Shown one piece after another: positions 1 to 5,436 of a stretch of DNA of 9,099 nt. The position numbers and the translations under genes were made by a program. The stretch's first letter is position 1; every line of letters starts with the position of its first letter. Source of the DNA: Planctomycetota bacterium (GTDB lineage: Bacteria > Planctomycetota > Brocadiia > Brocadiales > Bathyanammoxibiaceae); the NCBI GenBank assembly GCA_030623665.1, contig JAUXLO010000063.1, forward strand, positions 1 to 9,099. Reading direction: 5' to 3'. The notes below the pieces were generated by a model that worked only from the letters and a program-made list of their open reading frames with translations, did not search any database and was not told the DNA's origin.

Positions 1-2000
1 GCCACACCGGTGGGGGCGACGGGTTCAGCGGGCTGTTCCTCGGTCTGTCCAACGGTCTGTCCAGCGGTCTGTTCTGTGGTCTGTTTCGCGACACGTCTTT
101 TTATTCCAACCGTATTGAAGGTGTTGTTGCCGTCTTGGTCCTGGTCAAAATCGGTAACGACCCTGTAGCGATACTCGAAATCCCGCTTCCCATTTCCGGC
201 AGACCTCATCTCAATGAGGCCCTGGAGTCCCTGGCTGTTTATGATTAAGGTCGTGTCCTTGTCCTTGGTTACCGGTACTATTACCATGTCGATGGGTTTA
301 TTGCCGACCAGATTTGGGAATTTGTTTATTTCCGAGAGATCGACCTTTAAGAGTCTGTCCAGGACGTTTACAGGCTTCATGGTTGGATATACCTGGTAGC
401 GGGTAAGGTCGTAGTAGCTGTTGTTTGTCCTGAAATTTCTTGAGTACTTGTGCTTGTAGGGGAGAAAGACTACTGCGGCTCCGTAGCCCATGTTGCCCAC
501 GGCCATAAAGTCCTGTTTTTCCTTGTCGAGGTGTTCTCTATGGAGGGCCTCATCATGCTGGACATACTGTATGTTAAATCCCAGGCCGCTGTCTTCATCG
601 AGTTCGCCGTCTCCATCCATATCTATAATGCTCTTATAGAAGAAGTCATTGGTTACATCGAAGGCCTGGTTTATAAAGTCCTTACCCCCTACGTGGCCAT
701 GGTCTGAGTAAAGAATAATGTAGGTATTGTCGTACATGCCCTCCAGCTTCAGCTTATCAACCATCTCGCCGATCTGCTTGTCTATAAGGTAGACTTCCTT
801 CCTTGCGGCGCCCCACTGGCCGCGGGGCGTTTCGTGAGAGCGTGCGTCCGCACCGGGAAGCCACGTGTACATTATCTTGTAGTTTTGTTTTATAACGTAA
901 TTTACGGTAAAGTTGGTATTAATCTCGTCGAACCGGTCCTTTATCTGATCCGTGCCCGCTATACGAATGGTTTTAGTGAGGGCTTCGTCATAGAACGTTG
1001 GTTGCATATCGGCCAGTACCGGCAGAACGGACGAATACATAGGCACTCCAGCCATTTCCGCCCGGTCGAATATGGTCGGCAGTTTCTCTCTCCTTGGGTC
1101 TGGGTCAACCATCTGGTCTACCACATCGGGGTACATCCTCCTTGAGGCTGTCAGTGGGCCGTATGGGGTGAAGAAGTGCCTTATCTTGTTAACACGCTTG
1201 TCAAGGTAGGCATCCGACTTTATGCCGGTAAGGTCGCTAAAGTTGGCAGAGATGGTGCAGGCGGTGCTCGTCCAGGTGGTGCTGGGAAAGACGGTAAAAG
1301 TGTAGGGGAAGTTTATGCCATTGTCAAAGAAGAGTTTCTTTATGTTGGGCAGGTAGCCCTTGTATGCCATTTCCGTTAGGACATCATAGTCAAAGCCGTC
1401 CACGTATATGATTAATACCCTCGGATCTTCGACAGGCGTACCCTGTGCGCCTTTTCCTTCTTCTATCTTCCTGGTATCCTTTGTGACAAATTCCCAGGGC
1501 AGGTCTTTATATAAGTCAACCTTGGCATAGAAATCGCCTCTATTATCACTTACGTTAGAATCGTTTACGCCCAGATAAAGGTCTCCACTGTTGGCGGCCT
1601 CTACCACGGCTTCACGGCCTATCAGGAATATGTCACCGTGTTCGCCGACCTTGCCGATCAGGGCGTAACAGGGTGCGGGTCCCGACGCAGCGGCAGGCAG
1701 CGGGAACGTATCGTTCACTACCTTTTTGGAGAAGTCATACGTACCCTGCGGTCCTACGATGTATTCGTAGTCTCGGCCGAAGTAGCTCCATTTAGATATC
1801 TCTATCTTTCCCTGAGCTACTATGTGCATATACTGGCGTTTTTGTACTGTTGTGTCGGTTTTTGTCCAGGTCTCGGTCGCGGGGACCTTGATTGCATTTG
1901 GTCCTAAGGTGATTTCTTCGTCGAGTGGAGGAGTTATGGCACAACTAGTCAGAAAGCAAGACAGCGTGAGTAACCAGAAGACAAGGAGACGCTTTTTCAT
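1..2000 (-). CDS. Lipoprotein with LecA-like lectin domain and alkaline-phosphatase-superfamily phosphodiesterase domain (3' end outside window)
   Basis: The frame stays open from the ATG at 2000 to the window edge (666 codons), so the C-terminus is missing. GGAGG at 2015-2011 lies 10 nt before the start. Residues 1-20 form a lipoprotein signal with lipobox LTSC (Cys20). Residues about 30-164 resemble the PA-IL/LecA galactose lectin fold, ending in LYLGVND (141-147), DN (152-153), G155 and F157, which is the Ca/sugar-loop pattern. The catalytic domain follows. DGFD (201-204) fits the first metal site, FPSTT (238-242) has Thr242 as probable nucleophile, D385 and H389 fit the next metal site, and SDHGH (432-436) is the hallmark of nucleotide pyrophosphatase/phosphodiesterase and alkaline phosphatase relatives. 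The usual PNH after the nucleophile is replaced by TST. DMDGDGELDED (460-470) resembles a Ca-binding loop. It probably acts on phosphodiesters or phosphate esters outside the cytoplasm; the substrate is unknown. The domains are clear by motif, the role is inferred. Confidence 0.85.
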   Translation of the reverse strand, partial: MKKRLLVFWLLTLSCFLTSCAITPPLDEEITLGPNAIKVPATETWTKTDTTVQKRQYMHIVAQGKIEISKWSYFGRDYEYIVGPQGTYDFSKKVVNDTFPLPAAASGPAPCYALIGKVGEHGDIFLIGREAVVEAANSGDLYLGVNDSNVSDNRGDFYAKVDLYKDLPWEFVTKDTRKIEEGKGAQGTPVEDPRVLIIYVDGFDYDVLTEMAYKGYLPNIKKLFFDNGINFPYTFTVFPSTTWTSTACTISANFSDLTGIKSDAYLDKRVNKIRHFFTPYGPLTASRRMYPDVVDQMVDPDPRREKLPTIFDRAEMAGVPMYSSVLPVLADMQPTFYDEALTKTIRIAGTDQIKDRFDEINTNFTVNYVIKQNYKIMYTWLPGADARSHETPRGQWGAARKEVYLIDKQIGEMVDKLKLEGMYDNTYIILYSDHGHVGGKDFINQAFDVTNDFFYKSIIDMDGDGELDEDSGLGFNIQYVQHDEALHREHLDKEKQDFMAVGNMGYGAAVVFLPYKHKYSRNFRTNNSYYDLTRYQVYPTMKPVNVLDRLLKVDLSEINKFPNLVGNKPIDMVIVPVTKDKDTTLIINSQGLQGLIEMRSAGNGKRDFEYRYRVVTDFDQDQDGNNTFNTVGIKRRVAKQTTEQTAGQTVGQTEEQPAEPVAPTGV
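30..89 (-). repeat. 12-bp tandem repeat inside the lipoprotein gene
   Basis: Five 12-bp units (30-41, 42-53, 54-65, 66-77, 78-89) share the plus-strand core GGTCTGT or a one- to two-base variant. Read on the minus strand they encode a four-residue period with Gln-Thr steps (about residues 640-656), followed by a Pro/Ala/Glu-rich stretch. This is a low-complexity linker or surface tail. Such a repeat can change in unit number without breaking the frame. Confidence 0.7.
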
Positions 2001-2063
2001 GTTACTACTTCCTCCGCTTAACTAATTGTAAAATGTTAGGTTAGACCCCCAGAAGAAAAACCG

Positions 2064-2069
2064 ATTATA
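2064..2069 (-). promoter_or_regulatory. Candidate -10 box for the lipoprotein gene
   Basis: A perfect TATAAT hexamer on the minus strand lies about 64 nt upstream of the lipoprotein start. No convincing -35 hexamer sits 16-18 nt further upstream, and there is no TGN extension, so this is a weak call based on one box and its position in a divergent spacer. Confidence 0.3.
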
Positions 2070-2178
2070 AACTCAATTCCCCCAGTTTCTAGCGAAAACT
2101 TCTGCCAGTATCATCCATGCAGTGGACAAACATAAGGGAAAAACGTACCATATATCGTTGCCGAATACAACAAAATAT

Positions 2179-2207
2179 TTGAGATAAATTTGATGGAAAA
2201 ATAGTAT
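2179..2207 (+). promoter_or_regulatory. Candidate sigma70-type promoter for the nucleosidase-purE-mtnA operon
   Basis: TTGAGA (2179-2184, five of six matches to the -35 consensus) and TAGTAT (2202-2207, four of six to the -10 consensus) are separated by exactly 17 nt. They face the operon, with a predicted leader of about 65 nt. The leader holds the inverted repeat CTGCCC (2216-2221) / GGGCAG (2251-2256), which could fold it; no known riboswitch class is recognisable. The rest of the 2001-2279 spacer shows no gene. Confidence 0.45.
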
Positions 2208-2279
2208 TGCAAAAACTGCCCGAATCTGCTTGATTTACAGGGACTTGCGAGGGCAGAAGGAAAAACAAAAGAAATTCTT

Positions 2280-3071
2280 ATGATAGGATTGGTATTTGCG
2301 TTACCCCAGGAGTTGGAGTCGCTTAGGGCAAGATTAGGACCCTCAAGCAGGCTTCATGCAGACGGCCTCACGTTTTATTATGCATGTGTGGGCCGGCAGC
2401 CCGTTGTATTGGTGAAGAGCGGTATTGGTCGAGAAAGGTCGAAGAGGGCCACAGAGAGCCTGCTCAGGATATTTGACGTGGATGTTGTCATATCTGCAGG
2501 ACTTGCCGGTGGTCTGAGTGACGGGGTGCGCACAGGTGAGTTGATTATAGCGAGGGGCTTGGTCGATTACTGCCATAAGGAAAACCCCGGTGGAGTGCCG
2601 GCCGGCAGTTCCTGTCCCTGTCATAGAAGTCTGGTTGACCTGTCATGCAAGCTCGCTCGTGAAGGGGGTCTTGAGTTTCACTGCGGCGACCTCGTTACAG
2701 TAGATGAGGCGGTTGTCCAGCCTGCCTTGAAGAGACGGATTGGTGAGGCCACCTCTGCCGTGGCCGTTGATATGGAGGGTGCGGGTGTTGCCGAAGCAGC
2801 GGCTGCTTCCGGGACACCTTTCCTGGCCCTTAAGGCGTTATCCGATGAGATAGATGATGAGCTAAAGGGCTGTGATCTGGTGGATGGAGAGGGGAGGGTT
2901 AAGATACTAAGCGTTATCTCCTATCTTATCAACAATCCGCTGGATTTAACGTATTTGTTGCGGATGCGCCACAAGACGGGTGTAGCTTTAGACAAATTGG
3001 CCCTCTTCTTGCGCTACTTTGCGGAAAGATATAGAGAGACCTCAAATCCCTTACACATGGTGGAGAAATAG
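2280..3071 (+). CDS. Nucleoside phosphorylase-family nucleosidase (MTA/SAH nucleosidase-like; HpnG-like alternative)
   Basis: This 263-residue protein belongs to the PNP/UDP phosphorylase fold. Positions matching the three acidic catalytic residues of E. coli MTA/SAH nucleosidase are visible: Glu11 in ALPQELE, Glu166 in VDMEG and Asp189 in KALSDE. SAGLAGGL (72-79) followed by GEL matches the phosphate/ribose-side loop. Such enzymes hydrolyse the N-glycosidic bond of methylthioadenosine, adenosylhomocysteine or related adenosyl compounds, releasing adenine. Sharing an operon with mtnA favours methylthioadenosine. After the core, residues about 208-250 form an additional helical tail with P220, LLRM and a leucine-rich end. 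As I recall, this resembles adenosylhopane nucleosidases (HpnG), so that is a real alternative; futalosine hydrolase is a third. The ATG at 2280 is chosen because the family starts directly with the beta strand MIGLVFALP. Its Shine-Dalgarno is poor. The stop lies one base before purE. Confidence 0.8.
   Translation: MIGLVFALPQELESLRARLGPSSRLHADGLTFYYACVGRQPVVLVKSGIGRERSKRATESLLRIFDVDVVISAGLAGGLSDGVRTGELIIARGLVDYCHKENPGGVPAGSSCPCHRSLVDLSCKLAREGGLEFHCGDLVTVDEAVVQPALKRRIGEATSAVAVDMEGAGVAEAAAASGTPFLALKALSDEIDDELKGCDLVDGEGRVKILSVISYLINNPLDLTYLLRMRHKTGVALDKLALFLRYFAERYRETSNPLHMVEK
3062..3065 (+). promoter_or_regulatory. Ribosome binding site fixing the purE start
   Basis: GGAG lies 7 nt before the ATG at 3073, inside the last codons of the upstream gene. 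It favours this start over an in-frame ATG at 3019, which would add 18 residues unlike any PurE and overlap the upstream gene by 53 bases. Confidence 0.6.
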
Positions 3072-3072
3072 T

Positions 3073-3600
3073 ATGTCAAACACTTCGTCAAATAAGAAAA
3101 GGGTCGGGGTTGTTATGGGCAGCAACTCGGACCGTGATGTTATGAAAGAGGCGGTCGAGGTTTTAAAAGAGTTTGGGCTTGGGTTTGACGTAGACGTCAT
3201 CTCCTGCCATAGGGCACCGCGGCTCGCACACGAATATGCGGCCGGTGCAGAAAAGAAGGGTTATGAGGTAATCATAGCCGGTGCGGGTGGTGCTGCGGCG
3301 CTGCCCGGGGTGCTTGCCTCGCTTACCACGATGCCGGTTATCGGTGTACCCGTGGTCAATCAGGCCCTTGGCGGGGTTGATGCGCTCTACTCCATGCTTC
3401 AGATGCCGGGGGGGGTGCCCGTGGCCGTTGCGGGTCTTGGTAAGACAGGGGCGCAGAATGCGGCCGTGTTGGCGGTGGAGATAATCGGCGTGAAGGATTC
3501 CGGCCTCAGACAGAAGCTGGCGGATTACAAAAGAAGGCTTGCTGAAGACGTAAAGAAGTGCTCCAGAGAGGTTAAACGAGACATGGGTGCAGGAGACTAA
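3073..3600 (+). CDS. purE: N5-carboxyaminoimidazole ribonucleotide mutase-type PurE
   Basis: The product has 175 residues, the normal size for PurE. It would interconvert N5-CAIR and CAIR in de novo purine synthesis, as an octamer in the cytoplasm. Visible motifs are MGSNSD (15-20, phosphate-binding loop), SCHRAP (44-49) with catalytic His46 matching E. coli His45, AGAGGAAALPG (69-79), the QMPGGVP segment and GKTGAQNA near the end. Arg47 and the GGAA-LPG pattern point to class I (bacterial mutase) rather than the class II carboxylase. It is odd that the second conserved histidine of class I enzymes (E. coli His75 in GGAAHLPG) is Ala76 here, and SAHRTP reads SCHRAP. The gene starts 1 nt after its neighbour's stop and ends 21 nt before mtnA, so co-transcription and translational coupling are likely. 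No purK is in the window. Confidence 0.93.
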   Translation: MSNTSSNKKRVGVVMGSNSDRDVMKEAVEVLKEFGLGFDVDVISCHRAPRLAHEYAAGAEKKGYEVIIAGAGGAAALPGVLASLTTMPVIGVPVVNQALGGVDALYSMLQMPGGVPVAVAGLGKTGAQNAAVLAVEIIGVKDSGLRQKLADYKRRLAEDVKKCSREVKRDMGAGD

Positions 3601-3605
3601 GAACA

Positions 3606-3611
3606 GAGGAG
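3606..3611 (+). promoter_or_regulatory. Ribosome binding site of mtnA
   Basis: GAGGAG lies 10 nt before the ATG at 3622, in the 21-nt gap after purE. It is the strongest Shine-Dalgarno in the operon. Confidence 0.6.
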
Positions 3612-3621
3612 CAAAGTATAG

Positions 3622-4671
3622 ATGTCTATACCTACGATAGAGTGGGAAGGCGGCGTGGACGGCAGGGTAAAGCTTATAGACCAAACCCTGCTGCCGGGGG
3701 AGCTTAAGTTTATCTACTGCGAGAATAAGGAGTGTATGTGGGAGGCCATAAAGATGCTCAGGATCCGCGGAGCACCGGCGATAGGTATCGCCGCGGCCAT
3801 GGGCGCCTTCCTTGGCATCCGCGACGTAAATGCGGACAACTTTAACGACTTCTTTCTCAGGCTGCAGGAGGTCACTACATACCTTGGCACGGCCAGGCCC
3901 ACGGCGGTAAACCTCTTCTGGGCGCTGGAGCGTATGGAGCACGTGGCCCAGGCATTCCACACAGAACCGATCGATACGATAAAGGAGTTCCTGTTTAAGG
4001 AGGCCTTGGAGGTATTGGAAGAGGATAGGGACTCCTCTAAGAAGATAGGCGAACACGGTGCGGCGCTGATACCCAAGGGCGGCACCGTCATGACCTATTG
4101 TAACGCCGGCGGTCTGGCCACCGGCGGTTACGGCACGGCGCTGGCCGTGATATATGCAGCGCATGAACAGGGCAGGGTGGACCAGGTATTTGCATGTGAG
4201 ACCAGGCCCCTTTTACAGGGGGCGAGGCTGACGTCATGGGAGCTCATGGAGGCTGGCCTTGACGTGACGCTTATCTGCGACAACATGGTTGCGCACGTGA
4301 TGGTGGAGAAGAAGATAGATGCCGTTGTGGTGGGCTCAGACAGGATAGCCGCCAGCGGAGACGCCGCAAATAAGATAGGTAGCTACGGCCTCTCTATCAT
4401 AGCGAGGGAACATAAGGTCCCCTTCTACGTGGCCGCCCCAATCTCGACGTTCGACATGAAGATTGCAAAGGGTTCAGATATACCTATAGAGGAGCGTTCC
4501 CCCGATGAGGTAACCTATATCACCGGCCATCGCACCGCCCCCGAGGGCGTCAAGGTGTATAACCCCGCCTTCGACGTCATCCCCGCCGGGAACATAAGGG
4601 CAATCATCACCGAGAAGGGCATTATCAAGGAACCAAATGCAAAGAAGGTAAAAAAGCTGGTAGAAGGTTAA
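3622..4671 (+). CDS. mtnA: S-methyl-5-thioribose-1-phosphate isomerase
   Basis: The 349-residue product is full length for MtnA. This enzyme converts the aldose 5-methylthioribose 1-phosphate to methylthioribulose 1-phosphate in methionine salvage. The family landmarks occur in order: RGAPAIGIAAAMG (49-61), YCNAGGLATGGYGTAL with catalytic Cys160, ACETRPLLQGARLTSWEL (191-208), GSDRIAASGDAANKIGSY with catalytic Asp240 (238-255), and NPAFDVIP (314-321). Cys160 and Asp240 have the same numbers as I recall for the B. subtilis enzyme. That, with the eIF2B-like C-terminal half ending at NPAFD, separates it from the eIF2B regulatory subunits it resembles. The start is supported by GAGGAG at 3606-3611. 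It is the last gene of the operon; a REP hairpin begins 7 nt after its stop. The kinase (MtnK) that a nucleosidase route would need is not in the window. Confidence 0.97.
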   Translation: MSIPTIEWEGGVDGRVKLIDQTLLPGELKFIYCENKECMWEAIKMLRIRGAPAIGIAAAMGAFLGIRDVNADNFNDFFLRLQEVTTYLGTARPTAVNLFWALERMEHVAQAFHTEPIDTIKEFLFKEALEVLEEDRDSSKKIGEHGAALIPKGGTVMTYCNAGGLATGGYGTALAVIYAAHEQGRVDQVFACETRPLLQGARLTSWELMEAGLDVTLICDNMVAHVMVEKKIDAVVVGSDRIAASGDAANKIGSYGLSIIAREHKVPFYVAAPISTFDMKIAKGSDIPIEERSPDEVTYITGHRTAPEGVKVYNPAFDVIPAGNIRAIITEKGIIKEPNAKKVKKLVEG

Positions 4672-4677
4672 GTAGGT

Positions 4678-4703
4678 GTAGCGTCCGATCACCGTATCGG
4701 ACG
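4678..4703 (+). repeat. REP copy 1 (GTAG plus 8-bp hairpin)
   Basis: GTAG (4678-4681) is followed by left arm CGTCCGAT (4682-4689), six-base loop CACCGT and right arm ATCGGACG (4696-4703), a perfect 8-bp stem. It begins 7 nt after the mtnA stop, so it may also protect the 3' end of that mRNA. No T tract follows, so it is not a standard intrinsic terminator. Confidence 0.8.
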
Positions 4704-4732
4704 TAAGATATCTCAGAACTCAACGTTATAAA

Positions 4733-4751
4733 ACAACATTCAAAGTGTTGT
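4733..4751 (+). other. Hairpin abutting the RAYT start codon
   Basis: ACAACA (4733-4738) and TGTTGT (4746-4751) form a perfect 6-bp stem with a 7-nt loop, ending at the base before the ATG at 4752. No Shine-Dalgarno exists at the expected distance. The hairpin would hide the ribosome landing zone and may keep expression low, or it may have a role in autoregulation. The functional part is inference. Confidence 0.4.
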
Positions 4752-5237
4752 ATGAAAAATGTAGGAAAGAAGTACAAAACCTTCGGGAAAAACCGCTCTC
4801 TTCGCTTAAAGTCATTTAACTACTCTCAATCGTACAGGGCCTATTTTCTCACCATTTGTACTACCAACAAAGAGGCCTATTTCTCTAAGGATAAAATATG
4901 TTCAAAAATATTGTCTTCTCTAAAGACCGCTTGTGAGCAAGGAGAGTACCGCTTGCTTGCTTATTGCCTCATGCCCGACCATCTTCATATACTTATACAC
5001 GGCGAAGAAAAACCTAAAGATTTGAGAACGTGGGTTAGAGATTTCAAAAAGTATACCACCAGGGTGTGCAAAGCTGATATAGAGATAAATAAGCTATGGC
5101 AACGGAGCTACTATGAACATATTGTTCGGAAGGATGAGGATCTTTTGAAAAAAGCTGAATACATTGTAAATAACCCTTTAAGAAGAGGTATGGTAAATAG
5201 AAGGGAAGATTATAAGTGGCAGAGTATCTTGACGTGA
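4752..5237 (+). CDS. REP-associated tyrosine transposase (RAYT, IS200-like HUH/Y1 family)
   Basis: The protein has 161 residues and a single HUH domain. MPDHLHIL (74-81) holds the metal-binding His77-x-His79 pair. WQRSYYEHIVR (116-126) is the conserved RAYT segment, and YIVNNP (137-142) carries Tyr137, matching the nucleophilic Tyr115 in the YIYINP segment of E. coli RAYT (that alignment is from memory). The N-terminal YFLTICT strand also fits the family. RAYTs cut and join single-stranded REP DNA and are thought to have spread REPs. They are usually domesticated singletons without IS ends. All catalytic motifs are intact and there is no frameshift. Base use differs from the neighbours: bases 4801-4860 hold 22 G+C of 60, while bases 3781-3840 in mtnA hold 37 of 60, suggesting separate origin. 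There is no clear ribosome binding site. Confidence 0.9.
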   Translation: MKNVGKKYKTFGKNRSLRLKSFNYSQSYRAYFLTICTTNKEAYFSKDKICSKILSSLKTACEQGEYRLLAYCLMPDHLHILIHGEEKPKDLRTWVRDFKKYTTRVCKADIEINKLWQRSYYEHIVRKDEDLLKKAEYIVNNPLRRGMVNRREDYKWQSILT

Positions 5238-5243
5238 TAAAAA

Positions 5244-5269
5244 CGTCTGGTACGGAGACCAGACGCTAC
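5244..5269 (-). repeat. REP copy 2 (GTAG plus 8-bp hairpin, inverted)
   Basis: Read on the minus strand: GTAG (5269-5266), left arm CGTCTGGT, loop CTCCGT, right arm ACCAGACG, ending at 5244. The stem is perfect at 8 bp and the layout matches copy 1. Arm positions 5 and 7 differ from copy 1, and both differences are matched on the other arm. It starts 7 nt after the RAYT stop and could also stabilise or end that transcript. Confidence 0.8.
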
Positions 5270-5286
5270 AAAATAACCGAATAGAT

Positions 5287-5357
5287 GTAGCGTCCAATCC
5301 TCGCCGTAGGTGAGTCCGCTCCGCCTCAGGCGGATTGGGCGTGATCCGTATCGGACG
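5287..5357 (+). repeat. REP copy 3, composite with inserted nested hairpins
   Basis: GTAG (5287-5290) and CGTCCAATCC (5291-5300) pair with GGATTGGGCG (5332-5341), 10 bp with one G-T wobble. Inside are two further hairpins: CTCGCC/GGTGAG (5300-5305 with 5309-5314, loop GTA) and TCCGCC/GGCGGA (5320-5325 with 5329-5334, loop TCA). Beyond them, 5343-5357 repeats the loop and right arm of copy 1 with two bases missing. Joining 5287-5295 to 5343-5357 recreates copy 1 almost exactly, so 5296-5342 looks like a 47-bp insert. Confidence 0.55.
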
Positions 5358-5376
5358 ACTTTTATTTTATTTCTTT

Positions 5377-5403
5377 GGCGGCTCAAATCCCAGCTCTCTC
5401 GCC
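5377..5403 (+). other. Short segment resembling a tRNA 3' end (remnant, uncertain)
   Basis: GGCTCAAATCCC followed by a CTCTCTCGCC stretch recalls the T-loop and acceptor 3' half of a serine-type tRNA. No 5' acceptor strand, D-arm or anticodon arm is found upstream, and the T-stem pairs poorly, so it is not a functional gene. It may be a remnant of integration or chance. Confidence 0.2.
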
Positions 5404-5436
5404 CGTTTAGAACAGTGCTTTGTTCGGAATTTCAGC

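Larger units (their letters stand above)
4678..5357 (+). mobile_element. REP/RAYT module (transposase gene with flanking REP hairpins)
   Basis: A REP-associated tyrosine transposase gene (4752-5237) is bracketed by GTAG-headed hairpins in opposite orientation: 4678-4703 on plus and 5244-5269 on minus. A third, altered copy follows at 5287-5357. In E. coli, RAYT proteins are known to recognise REP hairpins through a GTAG tetranucleotide at the 5' foot, and the same tetranucleotide heads each hairpin here. The module sits between the 3' ends of two convergent transcription units, a typical neutral site. No target-site duplication was found at its borders. Confidence 0.7.

Noticed and set aside
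165..180. Another TGTAGCG sequence as an extra REP copy
   Set aside because: It lies inside the lipoprotein coding region and no matching second arm follows.
834..1379. Two plus-strand frames (834-1145 and 1176-1379) opposite the lipoprotein gene
   Set aside because: The minus-strand frame is open for 666 codons with lectin and phosphodiesterase motifs, so these are shadows.
2041..2279. A riboswitch (SAM, SAH or purine) or gene remnant in the divergent spacer
   Set aside because: Only one short inverted repeat is visible, with no conserved core of those riboswitch classes, and translations in all frames are broken.
2343..2624. A 93-codon minus-strand frame inside the nucleosidase gene
   Set aside because: The plus-strand gene has all family motifs and this frame has none.
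3163..4164. A 333-codon open frame on the minus strand, antisense to purE and mtnA
   Set aside because: It lies wholly opposite two genes with clear catalytic motifs, crosses their junction, and shows no family resemblance. It is a by-product of their codon use.
5343..5375. REP right arm followed by a T-rich stretch as an intrinsic terminator
   Set aside because: The T tract is broken by A residues and no tight stem directly precedes it; the nearest stem needs a long loop.
5410..5426. Inverted repeat GAACA/TGTTC as terminator of the radical SAM gene
   Set aside because: The stem is only 5 bp, and no T run follows on the minus strand.
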